DNA of 64,000 nt from Verrucomicrobiales bacterium (GCA_016795425.1 JAEUHG010000071.1:1-64000), one strand, 5' to 3'. Shown: positions 8,890-17,820, numbered from the stretch's first letter. Notes: generated by a model from the sequence alone, not told the origin. Made by a program: numbers and translations.

Positions 8890-11078
8890 TGGGCGGCGGA
8901 GGGAGCCCCGTGACCCGAGGGGCTTCGACGCTCGGGTCCACGACTGCGACGGCGACCCTGATCGGTCAAACGGAAATCCACCTGCTTCTTGAATCGGTCC
9001 ACCTTGGCGACCTGCACGGTCACCGGGTCACCGAGGCGAATGATGCGACGCGTGCGGCGTCCGACGAGGCGGCTGTGCTGCGAATCGAACTCGAAAAAGT
9101 CGTCCTCCACGTTGGACAAGGGCACGAGACCACTCATGGCCAGCCCCGGCACGTCCACGAAGAAGCCGAAGTTGCGCACATCCGTGACGAGCGCCGGATA
9201 CGCCAGGGGTCGTCCGGAGTCCAACTGCGCATTGAGGAACGCGAAGAGTTTCACATCCTTGCTGTCACGCTCGGCGTCGGCGGAATTGCGCTCGGTAACG
9301 GAAATGTGTTCCGCCGCTTGCGAGAGTGCCGACTTTACGGCGGGTTGTGGGTCAAACAGCGCGCGATGCACAATCAGGTCGGCATAGCGGCGGATGGGTG
9401 AGGTGAAGTGCGTGTAGTTCTTCTTGGCCAGACCGTAGTGGCCCATCGGTTCGACGGCATAGCGCGCCCGCATCAGCGATTTGAGGAAGCCAATCTTGAG
9501 CGCGGGGCCGATGGGCAGGGTGTTGAGCCGGGCCAGGAGTTTTTGCACCTCCGTTCGCTGCTCCAGGTTGCCGCACGTCACGCCATGGCTCAGCACCTCC
9601 TCCCGGTATTCCTGCAGACGGCGCGCGTCCGGTGCCTCGTGAACACGGTGCACCGCGGGCCGTCGCAGATGAATCAACCGCGCGGCCACGGCCTCGTTGG
9701 CGAGCAGCATGAATTCCTCGATCAACTGATGCGACACGTCGTTCTCCGTCCGTTCGATGCGAAGCACGCGACCACGCTCATCGAGGCGGATTTTCGATTC
9801 GGGGAAATCGAGGTCCAGCGAGCCGTTGGCGAAGCGCAAGCGCCGGATGCGACGGGCCAGTTCATGCGCCTGGTGCAGCATCTGTTCGATGGGATCGCGG
9901 GCGGGTTTGCGTTGCAGGATGGCGAGCGCCTCCTGGTAGCTGAAGCGGCGCCGCGACCGAATCACCGAAGCATAGAATTTCGTTCTCAGCACCCGGCCTG
10001 CCTCCGACACCAGGAACTCGACGCACTTGGTCAGGCGGTCCACGCCGGGCTTGAGGGAACAGAGTTCATTGCTCAACGCCTCGGGCAACATCGGGATGAC
10101 GCGGTCCACGAGATAAGTGGAATTGCCGCGCTTGCGCGCCTCCGCGTCCAGCGCCGTGCCGGGCTTCACATAATGAGACACGTCGGCGATGTGCACCCAC
10201 AGCCGCCAATGGCCGTCCTCGGCGCGTTCCAGACAAATGGCGTCGTCAAAATCCTTCGCGTCATCAGGGTCAATGGTGATGACCTGGTGACCGCGACAGT
10301 CCACACGCCCCCGCAGATCACTGGGTTGCACGGTCGTGCCTTTGGCGCGCGCCTCCTGGAGCGCCACCTTTGGGAAATGCAGCGGCAAATCGTATTGGCG
10401 CAGCACCGACAGCATGTCCACGCCCTCCGCGTCCGGGGAGCCGAGCACTTCGATGATCTCTCCCTCGGGATTGGTGTGGCGCGTTTCCCATTCTTTCAAC
10501 TCCACCACGACCTTGTCGCCGAGACGCACCGCCCGACCCAAGTCGCGCGGCTCGGGAACATAGATGTCGTGCGGAATGCGCGGGTCGTCCGGAATGACAT
10601 AGAGGAACCGCCGCCCGCGTTGCAGCGTCCCCACCATTTGCATGCGCCGCCTCTCCAAGATGCGGACGACCGTGCCGGTGTCCGGTTCGGTCCGGACCGG
10701 ACGCAGGCCTTTGGGCCGGACATCGCGGCGCACCAGCACACGATCTTCGTGCAACGCCGTGCCCGTCGCGGATTCGGGGATGGCAATCTCCTTTAGTCCG
10801 GTGTCATCCGGTTGGAGAAAGCCTTTGCCCTGCCGGTTCATGCGAATGCGTCCGGGAACCAGGTCCGCCTCACGTGGCAGGATGTAGCGGTCGCCTTTGA
10901 TGCGGGCTACGCGTCCGGCCTGCTCCAGACTATGAAGGGCAGTCTGCAAGTTCTGCTGGCGGCTGCGCGGGAGGCGCAGCAGTCGAAGGAGTTCGGGGAC
11001 GTTAGCGGGCACGTAATCCCTGCGCGCCAGCAACGCCAACAGCGGTTCGAGAACTGTGTTCACAGGTTCATTTGGCAT
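8868..11078 (-). CDS. rnr: ribonuclease R (RNase II/R family 3'-5' exoribonuclease)
   Basis: The 736-residue protein has an N-terminal winged-helix region (about 1-65), cold-shock/OB domains (about 70-215), the RNB catalytic domain with the Asp cluster DPDDAKDFDD at 270-279, and a C-terminal S1 domain (about 645-710, LVTDVRNFGFFVDV...GLVPLSNV). The S1 domain is followed by a basic tail rich in Arg and His. RNase R degrades structured RNA processively and takes part in rRNA and mRNA quality control. Length and domain order are normal. The tail codons overlap the convergent LVIVD gene. It is a single gene, with the repeat cluster upstream of it. Confidence 0.96.
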   Translation of the reverse strand: MPNEPVNTVLEPLLALLARRDYVPANVPELLRLLRLPRSRQQNLQTALHSLEQAGRVARIKGDRYILPREADLVPGRIRMNRQGKGFLQPDDTGLKEIAIPESATGTALHEDRVLVRRDVRPKGLRPVRTEPDTGTVVRILERRRMQMVGTLQRGRRFLYVIPDDPRIPHDIYVPEPRDLGRAVRLGDKVVVELKEWETRHTNPEGEIIEVLGSPDAEGVDMLSVLRQYDLPLHFPKVALQEARAKGTTVQPSDLRGRVDCRGHQVITIDPDDAKDFDDAICLERAEDGHWRLWVHIADVSHYVKPGTALDAEARKRGNSTYLVDRVIPMLPEALSNELCSLKPGVDRLTKCVEFLVSEAGRVLRTKFYASVIRSRRRFSYQEALAILQRKPARDPIEQMLHQAHELARRIRRLRFANGSLDLDFPESKIRLDERGRVLRIERTENDVSHQLIEEFMLLANEAVAARLIHLRRPAVHRVHEAPDARRLQEYREEVLSHGVTCGNLEQRTEVQKLLARLNTLPIGPALKIGFLKSLMRARYAVEPMGHYGLAKKNYTHFTSPIRRYADLIVHRALFDPQPAVKSALSQAAEHISVTERNSADAERDSKDVKLFAFLNAQLDSGRPLAYPALVTDVRNFGFFVDVPGLAMSGLVPLSNVEDDFFEFDSQHSRLVGRRTRRIIRLGDPVTVQVAKVDRFKKQVDFRLTDQGRRRSRGPERRSPSGHGAPSAAHHGHRRR

Positions 11079-11433
11079 GTTGGAATACTTCTTTTGACGT
11101 GTTCGCCTTCTCCATTCGTTCGTCCTGACAAGGTGACTGCAGCGGGTCGCCGACGAGTCGTCGGGTCGCCTTGAGTCGGTGGATGGTTGATATTCGCCGG
11201 CTGGCGGTGGCGGCTCCCAAGATCGCTTCGCTCATTCGGGTCGGAATCAAGGAGTTGAGGGGATGCCCCACGGCAGATGGCCTGAAGGGATGAGGCGCCC
11301 AAGTAAAGGTCCCCGACAATGCAAATGTGCCATGCAAGTACCATTCTCGTTTTGGCGGGTTCTCTCGCGGGCACCATCCCTTGTCTTTGCTCTTCCGTTC
11401 CTCAGTCCAGAAAAGGGGGACAAAGAGGTGGTC

Positions 11434-11565
11434 TCGCGCAGAGGCGCAGAGGCGCAGAGAAGGAGGGGAAAGGGACGGTAAAATGAGGCGGGTGGAGCCA
11501 AGGGGAGTGCGCAGGAAATCAATGCTCTCCGACCTCCTCCTCTGCGCCTCCGCGCCTCTGCGCGA
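11434..11565. repeat. inverted-repeat unit 1 of the GCAGAGGCGCAGAG family
   Basis: The left arm (11434-11459, TCGCGCAGAGGCGCAGAGGC plus CAGAG) and right arm (11540-11565) are inverted copies matching at 25 of 26 positions around an 80-bp interior. The arms themselves are tandem GGCGCAGA octamer-like repeats. The interior has no gene. Confidence 0.8.
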
Positions 11566-11655
11566 TGCCAAGAGCCTTTGCCTTCCTTGCTGGATCGCGG
11601 TCGAAGGATGAATGCTGGAGGTTGGGTTTCGCGCAGAGGCGCAGAGGCGCAGAGG
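11540..11655. repeat. 116-bp direct repeat, copy 1
   Basis: Positions 11540-11655 are identical, base for base by eye, to 11752-11867. The segment spans a right arm of the repeat family, a 63-bp spacer starting GATGCCAAGAGCCTTTGCC, and the next left arm. Perfect identity implies a recent duplication or gene conversion. Confidence 0.85.
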
Positions 11656-11777
11656 GGGATGGGAAGAGCGGAGAAGGCAAGCGAACATCCCGGTATGTCC
11701 CTCGCCGCATCAACCTTCCTCCATTACGCCCCCCTTCTTCCGTCCCCAGCTCTCTGCGCCTCCGCGCCTCTGCGCGA
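11629..11777. repeat. inverted-repeat unit 2 of the GCAGAGGCGCAGAG family
   Basis: The left arm at 11629-11654 and right arm at 11752-11777 flank a 97-bp interior that differs from unit 1. The arm sequences are the same as in unit 1, which shows that the arms and not the interior are the conserved element. Confidence 0.75.
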
Positions 11778-11867
11778 TGCCAAGAGCCTTTGCCTTCCTT
11801 GCTGGATCGCGGTCGAAGGATGAATGCTGGAGGTTGGGTTTCGCGCAGAGGCGCAGAGGCGCAGAGG
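11752..11867. repeat. 116-bp direct repeat, copy 2
   Basis: This is the second perfect copy of 11540-11655, offset by 212 bp. Its final arm (11841-11866) extends into GCGCGGAGGGGG and ends about 15 bp before the ccdA stop codon. Confidence 0.85.
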
Positions 11868-11888
11868 CGCGGAGGGGGAAATGTGGAA

Positions 11889-12587
11889 TCAGGGCGAGGA
11901 GTAGATGAGCCAGACGCCCCCGAGGAGAACCAGGATGCCGCAAGCGGCTTTGAGAATGGCGACCCCCTTGGATCGATCATTCCAGTTGAGGAAGCGTTGC
12001 ACACGTTCGGTGGAGGTGCCTGCCGCGACGATCACCCCGCAATGGCCGACGCCATACGCCACGAGCAGCAGGACCCCGAAAAGCAGGTCCGAGGCCGCCA
12101 GCCGGAACGTGACTCCCAGCATCGGAGCCATGTACGCAAAGGTGCAGGGACCGAGGGCGATGCCGAAGACCAGGCCGAGGATGAAGGCGGCGAGCAGTCC
12201 TTTGCGCTTCATCCCGACCTGACCGGGACCTGTCCACGGCATCGGAATCACACCCAGGAGGTGGAGGCCCACGACGAAGAAGATGAGGGCCACGAAGTAG
12301 TTCCCGTAGCGCCCGACGTCGCCCAGCATTCGACCCGCGGCGGCGGTCGCGACGCCGATGCCCGCGATGGTGAGAAGGATGCCGACGGCGAACAGTGTGG
12401 CGGTCCAGAAGGCTCGGCGGGTGGTGACGCGGCCTTGGTCGCTGATAAAGCCGATGATGAGCGGGATGCTCGCCAGGTGGCACGGACTGAGCAGAATGCT
12501 GAGGATGCCCCAGATGAACGCGGCTCCGAGGGCCACCATAGGAGCGCCTTCGATGGCCCGACTCAGGTGAGTGAAGAGTGATTCCAC
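11889..12587 (-). CDS. ccdA: CcdA-type cytochrome c biogenesis / thiol-disulfide transmembrane protein
   Basis: The 232-residue protein has six hydrophobic helices and the two reactive cysteines of the CcdA/DsbD-beta family, Cys36 in ILLSPCHLAS and Cys148 in GIALGPCTFAYMAP. CcdA carries electrons from cytoplasmic thioredoxin across the membrane to extracytoplasmic thioredoxin-like proteins. It is the last gene of a minus-strand operon that encodes two thioredoxin-like proteins, so its likely partner is the membrane-anchored thioredoxin at 16528-17820. Small CcdA proteins next to ArsR, permease and thioredoxin genes are common in metalloid islands. Confidence 0.88.
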   Translation of the reverse strand: MESLFTHLSRAIEGAPMVALGAAFIWGILSILLSPCHLASIPLIIGFISDQGRVTTRRAFWTATLFAVGILLTIAGIGVATAAAGRMLGDVGRYGNYFVALIFFVVGLHLLGVIPMPWTGPGQVGMKRKGLLAAFILGLVFGIALGPCTFAYMAPMLGVTFRLAASDLLFGVLLLVAYGVGHCGVIVAAGTSTERVQRFLNWNDRSKGVAILKAACGILVLLGGVWLIYSSP

Positions 12588-12626
12588 TGCGATAGGCTTG
12601 GGGTGGCGATCCTCGAGGCCGGGAGC

Positions 12627-13406
12627 TCACGGCTTAATCTTGGCAAAAAGCGCTGGAAGCCGAGTTAGGTAAGCTTGTCGGATGGCGGCCTCGTCCTCGG
12701 CTAATGGTTTCACCGGGATCAGATCCATTACCTCCGATGGCGACAGACCGGATTCCAGGAGAGTTCTCATCGCGCCACAAACCGTGCGCTTGAGGGCCGG
12801 CCCAGTCTCCGAGTCCGACAATCCGAACTCCAAGGCCAATTCCCGCAAAGCCTGTAATTGGAACCAGAGGTAGGTCGGTCCCATTGCCGAAAGAAGTGCG
12901 TAGCCTTCCAGCTTCTGCTCCTCGACCTCAGGACACTCACCCAATGGACTAAGGAAATCTCTCAACCCCGCCCGTTGGTTGCCGTCGATGCCATTGGCGA
13001 AGGCAATGGGGTTGAACCCCGCACCGATCACACTCGGTGCGTTCGGAATCATTCGGACGACTCGGGGATGGCCGCTCAATAGTTCGGCAAGTTTCGCCAA
13101 GGTAAACTTCGGTGCCAGAGAAAGGACGGTCGAATCGCGCCGGAGGCTTGGTGCGAGCCCTGCCAGGGCGACGGGGATGGCGGGAGGATGCACCGCGAGA
13201 ATCACCAGTCCCTGGCGTGCAGGTTGCGTGTTGTCGGTGCCAATGGCGGTGATCTCCGGGAAGGCTGACTTCAAGCGAGCGAGAGCCTCCGCGTTGGCGT
13301 CGCTGACGAGAACCTCGGGCAACGCGATGCCCGCGGCCTTGAAGCCTCCGAGGAGGATGCGGGTGATACGGCCGGCGCCGATGAAGCCAATTGAGTCTGT
13401 GCTCAT
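12627..13406 (-). CDS. ProC-like NAD(P)-binding protein (pyrroline-5-carboxylate reductase family)
   Basis: The 259-residue protein starts with a Rossmann motif, GFIGAGRITRILLGGF (about 7-22). It has the family segment VVRMIPNAPSVIGAG and a helical C-terminal half. It therefore belongs to the P5C reductase/F420-dependent NADP reductase superfamily. The C-terminal proline-biosynthesis signature SPGGTT is not present; the corresponding region reads DLIPVKPLAEDEAAIRQAY. A role in proline synthesis is therefore doubtful. It lies 6 bp after the ABC ATPase gene inside the metalloid/redox operon, which suggests a reductase accessory role. The exact substrate is unknown. Confidence 0.65.
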   Translation of the reverse strand: MSTDSIGFIGAGRITRILLGGFKAAGIALPEVLVSDANAEALARLKSAFPEITAIGTDNTQPARQGLVILAVHPPAIPVALAGLAPSLRRDSTVLSLAPKFTLAKLAELLSGHPRVVRMIPNAPSVIGAGFNPIAFANGIDGNQRAGLRDFLSPLGECPEVEEQKLEGYALLSAMGPTYLWFQLQALRELALEFGLSDSETGPALKRTVCGAMRTLLESGLSPSEVMDLIPVKPLAEDEAAIRQAYLTRLPALFAKIKP

Positions 13407-13412
13407 AGTCCT

Positions 13413-14147
13413 TCAGTGCTGGGTTGCGGGTGTTATCGAGGAAGGCGCGGATTCGCGCAGGCGGCCGTCCTCCATTTCCAAGGTCCGGTCAAAGACGTCC
13501 AAGGCTCGGTGGTCATGGGTGACCACCAGGACCGCGGCCTGGCGTTCGCGGGACACTTTCGCGAACAACTCCATGACCTGGCGGCCCCGATGGCTGTCCA
13601 GGGCCGCGGTAGGTTCGTCGGCGAGGATCAGGCCGGGCTCATTGGCGAGCGCCCGGGCCACCGCGACGCGCTGCTGCTGTCCGCCGGAGAGTTCCTCGGG
13701 CAGGTGCGAGGCCCGGTCACCGACACCCAAGTATTCCAGGAGCTCGCGGGCGCGCTGCTTGGCTGCCCGCGGCGTCACGTCGTTGATCTCCATGGCGACC
13801 TGAACGTTCTCCAAGGCCGAAAGGAAGGGGATCAGGTTCGCCCGCTGGAAGACGAACCCCAAGTGCTTCCGGCGGAAGGCGCGGAGGTCCACCGCGGGGT
13901 GGGGGCCGTCGAGAACGAGATGGCCGCCGATATGGATGCGCCCCGAGGTCGGCGGATTGATGAGACCGATGGCGGTGAGCAGGGTGGACTTGCCGGCTCC
14001 ACTGGGGCCCAGCAGCGCCACGACCTCTCCCCGCTGGACCTTCAGCGTGACGTCGCGCAGTGCGATCACCTCGGTGTTGCCGCTGCCGTACGTCTTGGTC
14101 AGCGACTCCGCGAGGATCGCGGGGCGGTCGGCCGCGAGGGAGTTCAT
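13413..14147 (-). CDS. ABC transporter ATP-binding protein (MacB/LolD/DevA type)
   Basis: The 244-residue ATPase has Walker A GPSGAGKS, the signature LSGGQQQRVAVARAL, Walker B LILADEPTAALDS and the H-loop VVTHDHRAL. The start is ATG 14147, which overlaps the stop of the FtsX-like permease gene (ATGA); upstream in-frame codons belong to the permease gene in another frame. With the FtsX-like permease and HlyD adaptor it forms a tripartite export or lipoprotein-extraction pump. No outer-membrane factor (TolC) is in the window. Confidence 0.92.
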   Translation of the reverse strand: MNSLAADRPAILAESLTKTYGSGNTEVIALRDVTLKVQRGEVVALLGPSGAGKSTLLTAIGLINPPTSGRIHIGGHLVLDGPHPAVDLRAFRRKHLGFVFQRANLIPFLSALENVQVAMEINDVTPRAAKQRARELLEYLGVGDRASHLPEELSGGQQQRVAVARALANEPGLILADEPTAALDSHRGRQVMELFAKVSRERQAAVLVVTHDHRALDVFDRTLEMEDGRLRESAPSSITPATQH

Positions 14148-15358
14148 CCGGCGAGAACCTTGTTGGGTTCCACCCGCATGGCTTTGGCGATGCCCAGCAG
14201 ACTTGCCAGGACGGAGATGGCCAGAACGATGCCCCCGAGCATTAACAGGTCCGGGGCTTCGATGATCACCAGGCGGGGGAACCTCGGGAATGCGTACTGC
14301 CCCAGCCACCAGGCCAGGCCGTAGCCGAGGGCTCCCATGAGCAGCGCCTGCTGCAGGATCAGTCCGACGATTACGCCGTTGCGCGCCCCGATGAGCTTGA
14401 GCATGGCGATGTCGTGGAGCTTATCGAGGGTCAGGGTGTAGAGGATCAACGCCATGATAATGGTGGAAATGATGATCAACAGAACTCGGAACATCCCCAG
14501 TTGGCGGCGGGATCGGTCCACCATGCCACCCAACAGCAGTTGCTTCTGTTGGTCAGTCGAATACGCGGTGACATCCGGCCAGGCGGAGATCGTCTTGATG
14601 ACGTCGTTCGTGTCCACGCCTGGCCGGAGTTTCAGGACCACCGCGCTGACCTGCGGAGGCGTCAGCGCCGGAATGTCGTTCTCGGGTCCGCTGGCGCGAT
14701 CCAGGAGAAGCGGCAGCACTTGGCCGAGGTCCTGGGAGGCGACCCGCTCGCGGCGGGCGGCGCGCTCCAATCTCCGGGCATCCCCTGGAACATCAAACTG
14801 AATAGCCAGCGCATCCGACGCCGTGAAAAAGGCGAGGCCATCCCCCCCCGTTCCGACGAGTCCGCGGGTGAGGCCCACGACTGTGTACCGATCTTTCCCG
14901 AGAGTGAGCTGCTCTCCGAGCGCGAGGCCAAGGGAACGATCCGCTGTCATCTCGAAGTGCGCCTGTCCCAGGGGACGGCCAGCGACGAGGGGGATCCAAC
15001 TGCCGTTGTCATCCGGCCATGCCAACCCTTGGACTACCATGCGCAGCGGACGGCCGCGGTGCTCGCGTTGGATGGTGTGCGACACCAAGCGACGGGACCA
15101 GGCAACTCCGGGAACGGCGCGGGCGCGGTCCTCCAGCGAGACAGGAATCCGGGAGGTTTCGGCGAACGGCCCCCGGGTTCGTCCCTGGACGATCCAGATG
15201 TCGGCGTCGATGCGGTCCACCAGGAGGATGGCCTCATGGATGAGGCCTCGGTAGATGCCTCCCATCCCCATGACAATCATCAGCAAGAGGCCGATGCCCA
15301 CCGTCGTCAGGACGAAGCGGCCGGAGTGATGACGGATGTCGCGGACCGCGAGGTTCAT
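14144..15358 (-). CDS. FtsX-like ABC permease (DevC/MacB C-terminal type)
   Basis: The 404-residue protein has an N-terminal TM helix (FVLTTVGIGLLLMIVMGMGG), a large extracytoplasmic MacB-like domain (about 45-260) and three C-terminal TM helices. The core LYTLTLDKLHDIAMLKLIGARNGVIVGLILQQALLMG is typical of FtsX. Its start overlaps the HlyD stop and its stop overlaps the ATPase start, so translation is coupled. The four-TM topology matches mechanotransmission-type ABC systems rather than channel-forming importers. The substrate is unknown; the operon context suggests metal or thiol stress. Confidence 0.9.
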   Translation of the reverse strand: MNLAVRDIRHHSGRFVLTTVGIGLLLMIVMGMGGIYRGLIHEAILLVDRIDADIWIVQGRTRGPFAETSRIPVSLEDRARAVPGVAWSRRLVSHTIQREHRGRPLRMVVQGLAWPDDNGSWIPLVAGRPLGQAHFEMTADRSLGLALGEQLTLGKDRYTVVGLTRGLVGTGGDGLAFFTASDALAIQFDVPGDARRLERAARRERVASQDLGQVLPLLLDRASGPENDIPALTPPQVSAVVLKLRPGVDTNDVIKTISAWPDVTAYSTDQQKQLLLGGMVDRSRRQLGMFRVLLIIISTIIMALILYTLTLDKLHDIAMLKLIGARNGVIVGLILQQALLMGALGYGLAWWLGQYAFPRFPRLVIIEAPDLLMLGGIVLAISVLASLLGIAKAMRVEPNKVLAG

Positions 15359-16503
15359 AGTACCTGAATACGCCGGCCGTCACCCAGGGCCGCGGCGTTG
15401 CCGTCCGCAGCACGAAGAATCTGTTCACTCTCCTTGAGGCCTTCGACGACCTCGACGAGTCCGCCTCCACTCAATCCGGTGGTGACCGGCTGCCACCGAA
15501 CGCGGCCAGCGTGATTGCGGAGGACTCCCCGGCTGCCTTCACGGAGGACGAGAAAGGTCTCCGGCACGGTGAGCAAAGACTCCTTGCGTCGGGTTGCGAT
15601 GAACACCTCGGCTCTTTGGCCGAAAGTCCAGTTGGGGGGCAATGAGGTGACTCGAATGTCGACGAGAAACTCCCGTGTCTCGCGGTCGGTTTCGAGGCCA
15701 AGCCGCGCCACAACTCCAGGGTGCTCCTGGCCAGGCTGAGATCGGAAGACGACTCGGGCGGGCTGATTCGTGGCAAGCTGGACCGCGGTCGTTTCGTCGA
15801 CCCAGGCGGAAACCCAGATCTCGTTGGTTGCAGCGAGTTGCAGGACCGAGGCGCCTGGCACCACGACGCCTCCTGGATCGCGGTCGCGGCGGACCACCAA
15901 CCCATCGTAAGGACTTCGCAGTTCGGTGAAGGTGAGGCGTTCCTTCTGGTGTAAGAGGTTTTTCTCGGCGGCGGTCGCCTGGCTCTGGGCTTCACCGATC
16001 GCGGCCTGTGTCCTGCGCAAGTCGGCCTCGGCGACGTTGAGCATTTCGGCAGCCTTATCAAAGTCCGCCTGGGAGGTGACCTTGGTCGCCACCAATTCCG
16101 CCACTCGCTGGTGGTCCAGGCGCGCTTGGCGGAGTACGGCTTCAGCACGCGCCTGGTCCGTCCGTACACGTTCCACTGTGACGCGGGCTGCCGCCAGCGA
16201 GGCCTCGGCAACGGCCACCTGCTGCCGCAGTTCGCCGTCGTCGAGGCGTGCCAGCAACTGACCGTTGGTGACGGCCTCGCCTTGGTCGACGAGGACCTCC
16301 GCAAGCCGTTCCTGGATGCGAGGGCTGAGCGTGGTTTTCACCCTGGCCTCCAACGTTCCTGTTCCCATCACTTCCGCGGTGATCGTTCCACGGTTGACGG
16401 TGTGGCCGAGCACTGGAACCCGGGCAAGGCGGGCTCGGGCGACGAACCCGGCCACAAGCGCGATGAGAACGAACCACTTCCAGGAGCGACGCAGGGTATT
16501 CAT
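15355..16503 (-). CDS. HlyD/RND-type periplasmic adaptor protein
   Basis: The 382-residue membrane-fusion protein has an N-terminal anchor (WFVLIALVAGFVARA), a first barrel/lipoyl half (GTLEARVKTTLSPRIQERL, QGEAVTNGQLLARLDD), a long coiled-coil hairpin rich in Ala/Glu/Arg (about 90-190), the second lipoyl half (SPYDGLVVRRDRDPGGVV) and C-terminal beta domains. It bridges an inner-membrane pump to an outer-membrane channel. It overlaps the permease gene by 4 bp. It follows the thioredoxin/Cys-rich gene by 24 bp. Confidence 0.92.
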   Translation of the reverse strand: MNTLRRSWKWFVLIALVAGFVARARLARVPVLGHTVNRGTITAEVMGTGTLEARVKTTLSPRIQERLAEVLVDQGEAVTNGQLLARLDDGELRQQVAVAEASLAAARVTVERVRTDQARAEAVLRQARLDHQRVAELVATKVTSQADFDKAAEMLNVAEADLRRTQAAIGEAQSQATAAEKNLLHQKERLTFTELRSPYDGLVVRRDRDPGGVVVPGASVLQLAATNEIWVSAWVDETTAVQLATNQPARVVFRSQPGQEHPGVVARLGLETDRETREFLVDIRVTSLPPNWTFGQRAEVFIATRRKESLLTVPETFLVLREGSRGVLRNHAGRVRWQPVTTGLSGGGLVEVVEGLKESEQILRAADGNAAALGDGRRIQVL

Positions 16504-16527
16504 GTCGATAGGCCAGGTAGGTACCGC

Positions 16528-17820
16528 TCACTTGCATTCACCCAACTTGCAGGCCTTGGCGATCTGCTCGGGGCTGAGTTTCATTTTGTCCGCGAGGGCC
16601 TGGGCGATGGAGATCTGCCGCCCCGTCATGGAAGGACGCTGTTCCAGCCAGGCTTTGAGGTTGGCCTGGCTGATAAAGAACCCGTGTTTAAAGCAGCCCG
16701 CCGACGCCCACTTGCCATCCGGCAATTTCTTCTGGCCAAACCAGGCCATCGCGGAAGCCGGTTCGATCGAGGCCACCTGGCCGCCGAGCGTCTTCACCCG
16801 AATAAGTTCGCCGCTGTAGCCGTCATGAGCCTCGACCTCGATGTCGTTTTGCAGGCGTGCGGCGACCCCGAGTGCGCAGTGGGTGCAACAGCCTTGCGTC
16901 CGAGTGCCACCCGCGACCGTGATCGGACACGCATCCTCGGGGTAGACCGCGCGATCGCAAAAACCGCAGCGAGTGGCCAGTTCCTTCGATCGCAAGACGT
17001 CCCATGGGATCACCGCTCCCGGCGTCTTCACTTGGGCGGCCATTGCCGACGCGACTTGGGCAAACGCCTGGACCGTGGGACGGCCCTTGGAGTCCAAGCC
17101 GTACAGATAGGTGGCGCCCACCGCCGGAACAAGGTTCCCGGACTCCGTGTCGGTCACCTGGACCTTGGCCTCCTCGGCTTTCGGGTCGGCGCCAACCAGG
17201 CTGGACAGATAGATGAAGTAGCAATGGGGCGAGCAGAGGTTCCGCTGTTCGCTGGTGCCCTTGACCAGGGTTCGTTGCGCCGGGGCAATGTCGCCGTCGC
17301 ACAGGAAACAGACGTTATCCCGCGGCCGGGTGTCGGCCCGAACGGGTTCCTCACGGACGATCCCGGCGGTCGCCGCGCCGGTGTCGACGCCCAGTTCCTT
17401 CCACTTGGCCAGGATATCCTCCTTACCGAAGAACCCCGTGTGGCGAAACAACTCCTTCCCGCGGGCGTCGTAGAAGATCTGGGTGGGAATGATCTCGATG
17501 CCGTACTGCTTGCCCGCCTCCGGGTTCTTCCAGACATCGATGAACTGAACTTCGAACTGGCTGGCGTACTCCTTCTTCAAGTCCTCGAGAATGGGCGCCA
17601 TGAGTTTGCAGGGAATGCACTTGTCAGCGCCCAGGTCCACCAGGCGAGGCATCACCGCCTTCGCTGACGGCGGTGCCGCAAGGGCTGCGGTCCGCGATTC
17701 GGCCGGAGCGGTGAGCGTCGGGATGGGCGCATTGGTGCGGTCGGAACGTTTGAGGGCGATCACGCCGGCGACAACGGCGGCGAGCACGCCCACGATGAGG
17801 ATGCGTACCCAGGTGTTCAT
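16528..17820 (-). CDS. membrane-anchored thioredoxin fused to a cysteine-rich NosL-like region
   Basis: The 430-residue protein has a TM anchor at 7-23 and a thioredoxin domain with the active site CIPC at 68-71 (LGADKCIPCKLMAPILEDL) and cis-Pro IIPTQ. This is followed by a long Cys-rich half containing CFLCDGD, CSPHCYF, CGFCDRAV, CPITV and CCTHCALGVAARL, then DGYSGELIRVKTLGGQVASIEP. That last stretch resembles the metal-handling NosL/MerB-like fold seen in nitrous-oxide reductase accessory proteins. I infer an extracytoplasmic reductant receiving electrons from CcdA and presenting metal- or metalloid-binding thiols. The domain fusion is unusual. The family call for the C-terminal half is tentative. 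Confidence 0.7.
   Translation of the reverse strand: MNTWVRILIVGVLAAVVAGVIALKRSDRTNAPIPTLTAPAESRTAALAAPPSAKAVMPRLVDLGADKCIPCKLMAPILEDLKKEYASQFEVQFIDVWKNPEAGKQYGIEIIPTQIFYDARGKELFRHTGFFGKEDILAKWKELGVDTGAATAGIVREEPVRADTRPRDNVCFLCDGDIAPAQRTLVKGTSEQRNLCSPHCYFIYLSSLVGADPKAEEAKVQVTDTESGNLVPAVGATYLYGLDSKGRPTVQAFAQVASAMAAQVKTPGAVIPWDVLRSKELATRCGFCDRAVYPEDACPITVAGGTRTQGCCTHCALGVAARLQNDIEVEAHDGYSGELIRVKTLGGQVASIEPASAMAWFGQKKLPDGKWASAGCFKHGFFISQANLKAWLEQRPSMTGRQISIAQALADKMKLSPEQIAKACKLGECK

Larger units (their letters stand above)
11079..11888. other. non-coding region filled with GCAGAGGCGCAGAG repeats
   Basis: These 810 bases between rnr and ccdA hold no supported gene. The right half (from 11434) is built from inverted arms of one repeat family, annotated separately. 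The left part (11079-11433) is plain intergenic DNA in which I recognise nothing specific. Short open frames in it are repeat-derived. Confidence 0.7.

Noticed and set aside
11434..11888. CRISPR-like array
   Set aside because: Repeats are inverted arms with irregular spacing and one spacer is duplicated; there are no cas genes.
11565..12581. 338-codon plus-strand frame across the repeats and ccdA
   Set aside because: It starts in repeat DNA and runs opposite the ccdA gene, which has clear CcdA cysteines; no domain.
16111..17667. 518-codon plus-strand frame opposite the HlyD and thioredoxin genes
   Set aside because: It spans two well-supported genes of the opposite strand and has no signal or domain; a shadow frame.
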